NCBI GenBank assembly: GCA_020086605.1
Contig: JACBWW010000085.1
Location: 107,442-171,441, forward strand
From: Lanius collurio
Lineage: Eukaryota > Chordata > Aves > Passeriformes > Laniidae
DNA length: 64,000 nucleotides
Direction of reading: 5' to 3'
Each line of letters starts with the position of its first letter. The first letter of the stretch is position 1. Below are positions 57,201-64,000 of the stretch, one piece after another. The notes under the pieces were generated by a model. The model saw only the letters and a list, made by a program, of their open reading frames with translations. It did no database searches and was not told where the DNA came from. The translations under genes and the position numbers were made by a program.

Positions 57201-59179
57201 TTTTTTATTGGATAGCAACCTTCCTACTGGGGTTATTTATAAAGAAGTGTTACAGACTGTGTTAAGTTATACATTGCAGAATTTCAAAAGATGACTTAAA
57301 AATGACGATTTTTTTTTTCTTTCCTCCCCTCTTCCTCAGAATACAGAGTAATTTCTAGGGAATTTTAATTCTTTCCAAGTGAATACTTAAGGATTCCATA
57401 AGTATCGTGGTATTTCCAAGTGTCTCTCACTGCTTGATTCTTGCCTGTGGCAACTAAATTCACTTGGATTCAAAAATGATCTCAAGGCTGATACACCAAG
57501 GGGCAGGGGGTGAAAAGGCTTCCCTGGAGAGCTCATGGGTGTCACAAGCACAGAGAGGGCTGAAATGCTGCTCTGGGGAGCCTGGCTCTGGCACACGATC
57601 CAGGAGTCACTGGATCAGCTCCATTTCCATGCCCTCCTTGCCTACAGTCAGAGAGCAGCCAGGAGCACTCCAAGGATGAGTTAAACAGCAGCTTTTTAAG
57701 GGCACATCAGAGAGGCTCCCACTCCTTGGATCTGACCAGGGCTCCCCAGGCCTCGGGCACCTGAATGGATCTGAAATTTCCTCTTATCTCCATCAGAGAT
57801 TCTCTGTCTGCCCCCAACATGACCCCACAGGTACTACAAGGGCCCTATGAAGTGAGCAGGAGCCAACATTTCTCCCTGTAGGAAACTGGGGTGGGTAGGT
57901 TGAAAAAAGAACTGGCAAAGAGTCCAGGTGACAGAAGCAGCTGCAGAAATGGCCACGATGGAAGGAACAAAAAAAAGGTTTTGCCATTCTGGGAAGCTCC
58001 TGCCAGCCTGCTCCTGCACAGCCTGTCCAGCCCTACCTTCCTGCTGCCCCACAGACACCTCAACTCAGCTGCACCAAACCCCAGCCTTTCTCTACCTTCC
58101 CTTCCTACCTCCACGTGCTGTTCTTAGACCAAATATTGTATGTAAAGTGTCACTGGAGTTCTTAATGAAAAGAATCCAAGAAAACTGCAGTACATTGTCT
58201 CAGAGCCTTTCCATTCACAACATGAGCACAATTCAGCCAAGGACAACTTGAAGGTCATTAGAACAGATCCAAGGAAAAAGGCAAGCACTCAGCTGGCTGC
58301 CAAAGACTGTGTGACTGCTCTTACAGCAAGAGGCATCTCCTGTACAGGCTTAAAACAAACACAGCTTACCTAAAATGATAACATTACATTCTATTTAACA
58401 ACTTTATCCCCTGCACAACAGCACAGAACAATTTGTTATTTGTTCCCACAGTATTTTCTGTGGATTTCACATGATGTTCTATAGGTTTTGTAATGCATTT
58501 ATTGTCTGCAAAATATTTTCTTTCATCACAGGGAAGACATAGCCCTGTTAGAAGTCAGGTGAGTTTATCTTGTGGTCTCCTGGCCATCAAGCAGAACTCT
58601 TGATAAGCTGATGGGGACAATACCTGCACGGAAAATACTGATACATTAGCCAGCACATGCAGTGCCCTCATCTAGGCAAACCTCAGTTTAACCTGTTGAA
58701 GTGAACACTGGGAATAAACCCAGATGTTACCTCTGCCAGCAAGGATTCACACCAGTGAACAGAATATAACTCACCTATTCTCTATACCCCAGTGAAAGCA
58801 AGACCTAGGAGTACCAAACCAGTGCAGAAGCCTTGTGCAGGGCTGTCACTTCCCAGCTGAAATGTCTCCTAGGGACATCAGCTGCAGGGGTGAATTTATG
58901 ACAGGGTGTTTGTCCACTAACTGAACTCATCCCCACAGCCCACCACAGCCCTGGGCCACCAAATTGTCTTTTCTCCTCGAGGGCAACTCCTCCTGCCTCT
59001 CTGCTGCTGAGATCTCACTCTGTTTACGACAGATAAATAAATGCACTTTCATTTTAAGGCTATCAACCACAGGAGCAGGCACACATGGGCATAACCAAGG
59101 CACATCAGTTCTCTTACCTGAGCCGTTTCTGCCTTCAGGATGGTTTTGTGAAAGGTATTCTCCAAAAGCCCTCGCCGCT
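27192..59179 (-). CDS. NSMF: NSMF (Jacob/NELF), gene-level span of the visible coding exons
   Basis: NSMF is the NMDA receptor synaptonuclear signalling and neuronal migration factor. It moves from synapse to nucleus after NMDA-receptor activity, binds caldendrin, and is linked to hypogonadotropic hypogonadism. Fifteen minus-strand exons, including a 6-nt microexon, join in frame through GT-AG introns into about 499 residues ending in LLDYDDIL; exon 1, with the myristoylated MGAAAS start known in human, is off the right edge. With exon 1 that makes 16 exons, as I recall for human NELF. Landmarks are RAFGEYLSQ, NKRRLS, RVYTISGE, KECPNC, YSVDRVS, PIRTWFPKENLFSF, the NLS RKRRKR with the adjoining IQ-like LIQRNFRKHLRMV, RSFSRSWSDPTP, IPTIIRRDDPSIIPILY-type block, GHLYLLKNKVATF and FWKRLSRLM. 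No frameshift or premature stop is seen. Confidence 0.97.
27290..29036 (-). other. NSMF intron 15
   Basis: A 1.75 kb intron bounded by gtaataatt and cacttctag. It contains a CR1 fragment (about 28205-28316). No other feature is recognised. Confidence 0.9.
28205..28316 (+). mobile_element. CR1 LINE 3'-end fragment in NSMF intron 15
   Basis: Plus-oriented terminal piece: ccctgcccatggagaggttg, gggggatccctaaggtcc, tttccaacccaaaccag and a repeated gattctgtga tail. Only the last hundred bases of a CR1 copy remain. It is antisense to NSMF. Confidence 0.88.
29037..29112 (-). CDS. NSMF: NSMF exon 15
   Basis: 76 nt: LFQNLKNLMNPYRVAFESPL and then ELSAQ, ending with one base of the next Gly codon. Acceptor ttcctttcag, donor gtaata. 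Human differs by only a few conservative changes (for example NLRTLMTPYRVTF). Confidence 0.97.
29483..29585 (-). CDS. NSMF: NSMF exon 14
   Basis: 103 nt: FWKRLSRLMSKVNPEPNIIH and then IMGCYVLGNPNGEK, nearly identical to human. The first base completes the codon begun in exon 13, giving Leu before FWKR where human has His. Acceptor gttttttccag, donor gtaggagc. Confidence 0.97.
29586..31147 (-). other. NSMF intron 13
   Basis: A 1.56 kb intron with gtgagtg donor and ttttttccag acceptor. No repeat or other gene was recognised in it. Confidence 0.85.
31148..31227 (-). CDS. NSMF: NSMF exon 13
   Basis: 80 nt: GGPGHLYLLKNKVATFAKVE and then KEEDLI plus two bases of the next codon. Almost unchanged from human. 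Because 80 is not a multiple of three, skipping would shift the frame. The acceptor's pyrimidine tract is a TCTG tetranucleotide repeat. Confidence 0.97.
31228..32263 (-). other. NSMF intron 12
   Basis: A 1.04 kb intron with donor gtacatg (weak) and acceptor ctcttgcag after the TCTG repeat. Nothing else is recognised in it. Confidence 0.85.
31235..31252. repeat. (GACA)n / (TCTG)n microsatellite at exon 13 acceptor
   Basis: A short tetranucleotide repeat, about four and a half units. In the NSMF transcript it reads as UCUG repeats ending 8 nt before the exon 13 boundary and supplies most of the polypyrimidine tract. Confidence 0.9.
32264..32334 (-). CDS. NSMF: NSMF exon 12
   Basis: 71 nt: the joined Glu then EIEKKLNIYRKGCKIWKM and LIFCQ. 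Human reads EIERKLNVYHKGAKIWKM here. The acceptor follows a long T/G tract (ttttttgtttttttcag); the donor is the suboptimal gtacat. Confidence 0.96.
32335..32878 (-). other. NSMF intron 11
   Basis: A 544 nt intron beginning gtacgtgagt and ending in a T/G-rich tract before exon 12. No repeat recognised. Confidence 0.85.
32879..32912 (-). CDS. NSMF: NSMF exon 11
   Basis: Only 34 nt: DHEHATFDDIL plus one base. Acceptor tggtttccag. The frame requires the donor G|gtacgt; a better-looking gtgagt lies 4 nt downstream. Human reads DHEHATFEDIL. Confidence 0.95.
32913..33866 (-). other. NSMF intron 10
   Basis: A 954 nt intron bounded by gtaagt and ttccag. Nothing further recognised. Confidence 0.85.
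33867..33950 (-). CDS. NSMF: NSMF exon 10
   Basis: 84 nt, exactly 28 codons in phase 0 at both ends: LISSKVPKAEYVPTIIRRDD and then PSIIPILY. Identical to the human segment except Val for Ile at one position. Symmetric, so it could be skipped without a frameshift. Confidence 0.97.
33951..34808 (-). other. NSMF intron 9
   Basis: An 858 nt intron with donor gtgagcat and acceptor cctttgcag. No repeat or gene recognised. Confidence 0.85.
34809..34930 (-). CDS. NSMF: NSMF exon 9
   Basis: 122 nt: HDLQDSCGTLDGDFDLNWEA, then EKELEAMACDGEDFIPPKIM. Its first two bases complete a Ser codon begun in exon 8. Acidic and moderately conserved with human (CTLDEAFEDLDWDTEKGLEA). Acceptor gttctggcag, donor gtgagcat. 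Confidence 0.95.
34931..36516 (-). other. NSMF intron 8
   Basis: A 1.59 kb intron, gtgagt to ggcag. No repeat or gene recognised. Confidence 0.85.
36517..36606 (-). CDS. NSMF: NSMF exon 8
   Basis: 90 nt: completes Thr, then FAERRERSFSRSWSDPTPIK and ADSFHDSRE. The Ser/Arg-rich RSFSRSWSDPTP block has SP/TP-type and basophilic kinase consensus sites and is identical in human. Phase 1 at both ends, so the exon is symmetric. Acceptor tatcctttag, donor gtgagt. Confidence 0.97.
36607..38488 (-). other. NSMF intron 7
   Basis: A 1.88 kb intron, gtaagtgagc to tatcctttag. It contains most of a 288-codon open frame on the opposite strand (37704-38570) that has no recognisable relatives. Confidence 0.85.
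38489..38541 (-). CDS. NSMF: NSMF exon 7, IQ-like/caldendrin-binding segment
   Basis: 53 nt: NFRKHLRMVGSRRVKAQ, identical to human. With the LIQR that ends exon 6 it forms the incomplete IQ motif known as the caldendrin-binding site beside the NLS. Acceptor tttcttgcag, donor gtaagt. Confidence 0.97.
38542..42330 (-). other. NSMF intron 6
   Basis: A 3.8 kb intron, gtaggg to cttgcag, with one CR1 fragment (about 41948-42034). No other gene recognised. Confidence 0.85.
41948..42034 (+). mobile_element. CR1 LINE 3'-end fragment in NSMF intron 6
   Basis: Plus-oriented terminal CR1 piece: cctgcctgtggcaggggagc, tggaactagatcatatttta, ggtttcttccaatccaagcc and attctgtgatgatatga tail. Short and diverged. 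Confidence 0.85.
42331..42399 (-). CDS. NSMF: NSMF exon 6, nuclear localisation signal
   Basis: 69 nt: AFRGYAERKRRKRENDSAAL and IQ plus two bases. RKRRKR is the classical basic NLS of Jacob, through which it is imported into the nucleus; caldendrin binding over the adjoining IQ-like segment masks it. The exon keeps the frame if skipped (69 = 23 codons, phases match). Acceptor ggtttcccag, donor gtaggg. Confidence 0.97.
42400..42899 (-). other. NSMF intron 5
   Basis: A 500 nt intron between the microexon (donor gtaagtata) and exon 6. No repeat recognised. Confidence 0.8.
42900..42905 (-). CDS. NSMF: NSMF exon 5, 6-nt microexon
   Basis: Six bases, CATCTC, flanked by an acceptor with a long pyrimidine tract (tcttctctttcttttttc, then ggaatctttag) and a consensus donor gtaagt. 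Joined to exons 4 and 6 it reads Gln-Ala-Ile-Ser-Ala-Phe-Arg-Gly; human has Gln-Ala-Ile-Ser-Val-Phe-Arg-Gly. Without it the Ile-Ser pair is lost but the frame is kept. No other sequence in the intron was found to supply these residues with matching phases. A UGC lies about 20 nt upstream of the acceptor, as in neuronal microexons controlled by SRRM4. Confidence 0.85.
42906..44656 (-). other. NSMF intron 4
   Basis: A 1.75 kb intron, gtaagtg to the microexon acceptor. No repeat or gene recognised; the end near the microexon is strongly pyrimidine-rich. Confidence 0.8.
44657..44732 (-). CDS. NSMF: NSMF exon 4
   Basis: 76 nt: completes Asp, then DVPIRTWFPKENLFSFHTAT and TTMQ plus two bases of Ala. 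Nearly identical to human. The acceptor is a pure CT repeat (ctctctctcttgcag); donor gtaagtg. Confidence 0.97.
44733..47610 (-). other. NSMF intron 3
   Basis: A 2.9 kb intron, gtaagtgagt to tctcttgcag. No repeat or gene recognised in it. Confidence 0.85.
47611..48087 (-). CDS. NSMF: NSMF exon 3 (largest coding exon)
   Basis: 477 nt, 158 full codons. In order it has HLLADSYIGQEDSPEM, QNKRRLSVISDGKFERS (a basophilic kinase consensus RRLS), GPKPRVYTISGERP, NDSMELVVMKG, a His-rich run HEECHHGHHAHG, CKAWPGGRQGSKECPNC, and RLERMYSVDRVS. Human is clearly collinear but less similar here than elsewhere. Acceptor is tgtttcag and donor gtaagtgagt. The plus-strand frame at 47654-48091 is a shadow of this exon. 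It has higher GC than the flanking introns. Confidence 0.97.
53007..53465 (-). mobile_element. CR1 LINE 3' fragment in NSMF intron 2
   Basis: On the plus strand it starts with ggaatcacagaccagctggg, then gatcatccagtccaaccctc, aggctccacaatctccctgg, ttgttccttgtcctgtcact and gatgctccagacccctcatc, the reverse complement of about 460 bases of the CR1 3' region. Well preserved. It is in the same orientation as the NSMF transcript, so its tail lies to the left. The open frames at 53009-53254 and 53215-53550 on the minus strand are from this element. Confidence 0.92.
53827..53840 (+). promoter_or_regulatory. X-box-like site in NSMF intron 2
   Basis: ATCTCCATGGTAAC carries one perfect X-box half (GGTAAC after CCAT) and a degenerate other half. 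It is followed within 10 bases by cgtcgtgacctacgtc, which has CRE/nuclear-receptor half-site-like elements. A candidate intronic regulatory site by motif only. Confidence 0.25.
59118..59179 (-). CDS. NSMF: NSMF exon 2
   Basis: 62 nt: AARAFGEYLSQNHPEGRNGS, with one base at the start completing a codon from exon 1 and one G at the end that begins the Asp of exon 3. Human reads AARAFGEYLSQSHPENRNGA. Acceptor gggacacag, donor gtaagag. Confidence 0.96.
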
Positions 59180-62100
59180 CTGTGTCCCAGCACCACGAGG
59201 CAGGCAAGGAGAGAAAGAGAGAGATCAGTGATGCTTAAAGGCCAAGGAAAGAAGGAACAGTTCAACACCAATGCACTGCTGTGCTCCTGCAGCTGCCTCA
59301 GCCTCAGGTGGCACCCATGTAAGTGCACTGCCAGAGATGTGAGGCTCCCTCCTTACACACCGGGATTTCCGTGGTGCTGGTGGAACCTCAGTACTCCCCT
59401 GGCCAAAGGGGAAACAGAGCTGGACTACAAGTCCAGGACTAGTTCAGGCTTTAGCTTCTCTGTTAGAAAAACGAAAAATAAAACTGAAATGCACCTGCAT
59501 GAAATCGGTGATGCACACAGGAACTGGTTCACAGCCTCCAGCCCCTCCGAGTTAAGCCCCTCCTGGCAGCCCCACCCCAGAGCCAATCACCACTCCAGGC
59601 TCCTACAGGTCCTGAATGCTCCCACCTAGGAGCCATCACAGCTCAGATGTCGATGCTAATGCCCATTTTACATACCTGAACCCTAAGTTCTCAAGCCCCA
59701 GCTATGTCAGTATTTGGATTACTGGACAAGCTTATCTGAGAGACACCCACAACCTCCCATGAAAGCAGTTCCTGCTTCTCTGATGGATTCTGGTCCTGTG
59801 GATGACCGAGATTTTACTGGAATATATTAAGAATCAAGCAAGCAGGGTGAGCTCAACCCTTATCACACATCCAGGCCTACGTAAGAGAGCAAACCTATGA
59901 ATATTCCAACCAGGGAAGAGCTTTCTGCTTGCAACCCACACAAAGGAAAGGAATCCTTGGTCAAGGCATGCATCCCTGGAATACAGTAACCTCCAGACTC
60001 CAACTGCCAGGGCATTTGTGATGTCCTGGTGCTGTGATTGCTCTCCTGTACCCAACAGACCTGTGACCCAAGAGAGCCAATACCAGAGCCAGTTTTTCCC
60101 CAGCCATCCATTTCCCCAGGTTTGTAGAACAATCTCTCCAAGGTCTGCACCATCCCAATCAGGCTGAGCTGCCATTGGGCAGCCCAGGGTGGATATTTGC
60201 AAAGACAGAGGTGAAACAGGCACCCACCTCCTTGGCAAGCCAAGATAAACCAACAAACCCAGAGCTGAGCACCCTCAGCCCTCAAGCACATCAGTATCTC
60301 CTGGGGAAGGACAAGATTTGCTGCAACATGGAAGACTCTCCATACTGAGGCATCACACCCCCCATCCTCCTCCTTAGAGGTGCTCAGCCTCAGAACATCC
60401 TCTCCAGTGCAAGCTGCTGCAAAAGGCTCATATTATGGCCATTAAATATCTAAGTGGAAAAATGGGTTTGACCTCCAAAACCACCTCCTGCTTCACATAT
60501 CCCAGCTTGTGTAACCAGGACCTTCCCTGCTGCTTTTATGTACCACCACCCAGAGGAGAAAAGGTTAACAAGGCTCCAATGCACTTTCCAGAGCGACTCG
60601 GGCTGGAAGGAGTGGGAAGTCCATTTGTCATCCAAAGCCAGCAACACAGGATCAATATGAACGATGAAGAAAGAGTAATTTAATCTCCTTGGGACTAAAT
60701 TTCAGCACAGTCAAATGCAAAATGCTCTGGAGCGGCACAGTTGGAGCTGCGCAAGAGGAAAGGTTTAAGCTTCTGCACCTCTGCAGACTAACAGACAGCA
60801 CTGAGGTTTGCCCTGTTCCTGGATTCTTACAGTCCCAGGCTGTACCTCTAGACACTGTTTTGGGGTGGCAGCTGCTGAAACTGTCCTCCTCAGTGCTTAC
60901 CACCCTCTGAGATGGTCAGGCTGTCACATGGGGAGCTCTACAGTCAGTCCACAGTCCCCACTGTGAAGAGCAAAGGGGTGACCATCGTGGTTCATCCATC
61001 CAGGAGGACAAGCACCTCATGGATGTTTCTGGCACCCTCAACCTCTCTGTCCAGGCAAAAAGCAGGACTTGCTCCTGGAGCAACACACAAATGCAAAGTT
61101 GGGAACTGCAGTGTGGCTACTTCAGGCAAGTGGTTGAGTCACTATCCCTGGAGGTGTGGATGTGGTAGGGTTTGGTTTGCAGTTGGACTCACTGACCTTG
61201 GAGGTCTTTTCTAACCTAAACAATTCTATGATTTTAACATCAAGCTACTCAGCTGCAAGAGAATTCCTGAGCTGCTCCTGCACTCCATCCCAGAGGTGGT
61301 TAAAGCTCAGCCAAAGGCACGGCTTATCTCACACGCCACCAGCACAGCTTTGATAAGATGGCTGGGCATGAGATTCCAAGATCTCTTCCACCAAAACTAC
61401 TGGGACTCCAAGGCTTCCCATGGAGGCATCACCAACACCATTCACAAACAAGGCACACACACTTACACCCTTGGGAAAGACTCTGAAGCTTCTCTTTTGC
61501 ATCAGTAGTCATTCCATGAAGAAAAAATAACAGCAAGCAATGTCTTAGGTAAATTATCAGTGCGAAAACACAGTGATTTACACAAAATTGCTGAAATACG
61601 ATGATAGTCTGTAACCAGTTCAAACGCTCCACGAGCTCCAAATTCATCTGTCATTCTCTCCACTCATCTCTTCACCAGTGCCTGAAGCTGTTTTGTCCGT
61701 CTGAAAATCTGAACCAGTGCTTTACCTTTAGCTTGCAAACCACAGGCTCAAAAAAACACTACAAAGCATCTCCTAAGGTCCAAACTGAAAACTGGCTAAG
61801 ACCGTGCCAGAGAAGCACTGCTGCCCTCCAGCCCACCTTATTCCATGGTGAAAGCAGTGTCACTCAGAGTAAGAGCCCAAGCTGGAAGGTGCTGCAGTGT
61901 CTCTAACCTCACTCTTGCTTCCCCGAGCAGAGGAGGGTACAGTCCCAAGTGCCAGAGCTCCCAGAGAACAGGCCATACCCTGAGCTCTCATGCAGGTCAG
62001 CAGCACAGATGAGGAGATGCTCAAAAGCACTGCTCCCTGCCCAGGCTGAACCTGCAGTTCTGTCCTGGCTGTTCCACCTCACAGCTCTCAGACCCTTCAG

Positions 62101-64000
62101 ACCAACCCAAGAGCAACCAAACGTGGACACGTGGGCACAGCTCCCCAGCCACGGCGAACACGGCAGCACTGCCTGCACAGCACAGTGTGCAACGGGGGGT
62201 TTCCAGCCAATTACACTGGAAACTTCACACTAATTATTCTGCCTATTATCTCAGTGGTTCCCTTCTACATTCCCACTTTCCAAGTGCCATCGGCTTCTCC
62301 CTGGCTGTGCCTCAGCGGATCTCCCGCAGATCCTGCACGTGCCCTTTGCCAAGGGGACTCTGATGGCCACACTTGCTCCTTATGGCTACTTCCCCCTTGC
62401 CAAATCTATTTTGTTCCTTCCCTGCCCTCACTGTGCTCACAGTCACCCAAGTTCACCAGCACTTGCTTGGATCATTAACGTGCCATTTCCCTGCTCCCCT
62501 TGGCTACCCGTTGGCTTGATCAAAATAAAGTCAGAGCAAAATTCAAACAGATGGTAGCTGTTCTATTCATCCCATTCTTTTCTCTCTCATCTACTACCAA
62601 AAGTCACACAATCAGACTTTTCTCTCAGCTCAGCTTTGCCTCCACTACCACTGCCAACGGAGTTCAAGTCCCCTCATGCCATCAGACGGCCCTGGACTTA
62701 AACCCCTTCACTGGGCTCTGAGCAGAGATACCCTGGGATAATTTAACTGGCAAGAGATGAAAAAGAAAACTTGTTTCACATAAATGAGATGAAGCACAAG
62801 GTGCCTTACAGCTCCACGGGCCGGTGAGCTACAACCCTGAGTGTGTGACACTGCAAAAGCTGCATACAAATGAGCAGGTAGCACTGAGAGGTGATCAGCT
62901 GATGACATGACAAGTTTAGCCCTGACTCATCTGGAGAGAGGTTTTCATTTTAGTGGCAGACCAGACCTGCATGTCACACAGTCAGCACAGCTTGATTTAC
63001 CAAAAGGACATCAAGCAGGGACCGGGGCTCTAGCACGCTGTGCTGCTCTGTCTAAGCAGCACAGACAAGCCTCAGAAAACACCAGCATTTCCTCCAGCAT
63101 TCCATCAGAACGGCTCCAGGGAGGGAAGGAGGGATGGGGCAGCACAACACAGGCAGCAAAGGCAGCTGCCCTTCTGGGGGCATTTTCCAGTACTCACGGT
63201 GGCTCAGATGTCAGAACTGGACTCGGGTCTGGAAGAGAACTGTGAAGAAGCACAGACAGTCTAGACAGAGATTTGCTCGAAGGAGCAAAGCCGCCAAATA
63301 ACAAAGATCTCAATTACAATGTAATAAGCACAGAATGGCCTTCATGTCTCTGAAATAATCACATCAACGGGATAAAAGGGGCCTTGATGCACACGAGCAG
63401 CTATGAGAAATTGATGCACATAAATTTATCCACCAAAATGACACATACAGAGTGAAGAAATGTGGATTGAAACACTCAGAGATACAGGAAAGACCTCAGA
63501 TAACTCCATTTAGAGCACAGCAGCAAGCTAAGCAAAACCTGGACTATTCAGTAGTATTACATGGAAAAATAAAGAACACCCACCACCTTCTCGTGCTCCT
63601 TCAGAAGTAATGCCCAGAGGAGTTGCAGCAGGAATCTGTTGTGACAGCATCTGACAGCGCTGCATCTCAGGCACACAGGAGAGAAGAGACCTGCATCATC
63701 AGGACCTACGTCCTCCTACAGCAGCAATCCCGCTCTTGTCACCAAGCAGGGAAGGGAACACCTCCAGCACATCTACAGTTAACAGCTCCATCATTAAAGA
63801 CTGTTGACACCTACGATATTTAAGCCTAATAGTAACAATACCCTGACAAAGATTAGTTTTCTAAAATATCTATGTAGAGAAATGGTAGCTGGAAAATTAT
63901 AATTTTAAAATTCTCACTCTCAGTAAAGGGAGATTGGATATCTGCAATGGATCTCAGAGACCCCACAATCTTGGAGCAATTTATGATTACAAAGTTTGGA
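59180..64000 (-). other. NSMF intron 1 (continues past the right edge)
   Basis: At least 4.8 kb. It contains a CR1 tail (about 61125-61245). Exon 1, expected to be GC-rich and to encode the MGAAAS start, is not in this interval: no such GC-rich segment occurs up to position 64000. No other gene was recognised. Confidence 0.8.
61125..61245 (+). mobile_element. CR1 LINE 3'-end fragment in NSMF intron 1
   Basis: Plus-oriented: agtggttgagtcactatccc, tggaggtgtggatgtggtag, gttggactcactgaccttgg, aggtcttttctaacctaaac and a caattctatgatt tail. This is the CR1 3' end with an internal deletion relative to the usual form. It is antisense to NSMF. Confidence 0.88.

Larger units (their letters stand above)
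48088..59117 (-). other. NSMF intron 2 (11 kb)
   Basis: Between exons 2 and 3; gtaaga to tgtttcag. It contains a roughly 460-bp CR1 copy (53007-53465) and an X-box-like half site (53827-53840). No other gene, tRNA or array was recognised. The longest open frames here are unremarkable. Confidence 0.85.

Overview
This is a 64 kb stretch of vertebrate nuclear DNA, almost certainly from a bird and probably a songbird. The main evidence is at least eight CR1 LINE fragments with the usual 3' end and octamer-like tail, introns with GT-AG borders, and two genes whose translated exons match TPRN (taperin) and NSMF (Jacob/NELF). There is no sign of bacterial or viral gene organisation. Almost all other open frames are chance frames in introns or shadows of exons.

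Both recognised genes read on the minus strand, so the window runs from the 3' end of TPRN on the left towards the 5' end of NSMF on the right. TPRN: exon 4 (833-895), exon 3 (1719-1846), exon 2 (2061-2241), a 13 kb intron 1, then the large exon 1 (15319 to the gap). A 375-base run of N (16409-16783) hides the taperin N-terminus and start codon. The intergenic interval (about 17.0-24.4 kb) holds a CR1 copy and a CpG-rich block of about 1.2 kb; no gene was recognised there. NSMF: a likely long 3' UTR (about 24.45-27.19 kb), then fifteen coding exons from the stop codon at 27192 to exon 2 at 59118-59179. Exon 1, with the start codon, lies beyond the right edge. All NSMF exons join in frame: about 499 codons plus the stop, roughly 523 residues once exon 1 is added, close to the human length of 530.

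The products are unrelated. Taperin is an actin-associated, PP1-binding protein of hair-cell stereocilia bases, linked to deafness in humans. NSMF/Jacob carries NMDA-receptor signals from synapse to nucleus and is linked to GnRH-neuron migration. The most interesting structures are in NSMF splicing. There is a six-nucleotide microexon (42900-42905) that restores a conserved Ile-Ser, an adjacent symmetric 69-nt exon carrying the nuclear localisation signal, a (TCTG)n microsatellite forming the polypyrimidine tract of exon 13, and competing donors at exon 11. In TPRN a four-copy S-F-x-(V/I)-x-P motif and X-box (RFX)-like sites in intron 1 stand out. No undescribed system such as a mobile or defence cassette was found. 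Comparisons with human proteins were made from memory, not by a database search.
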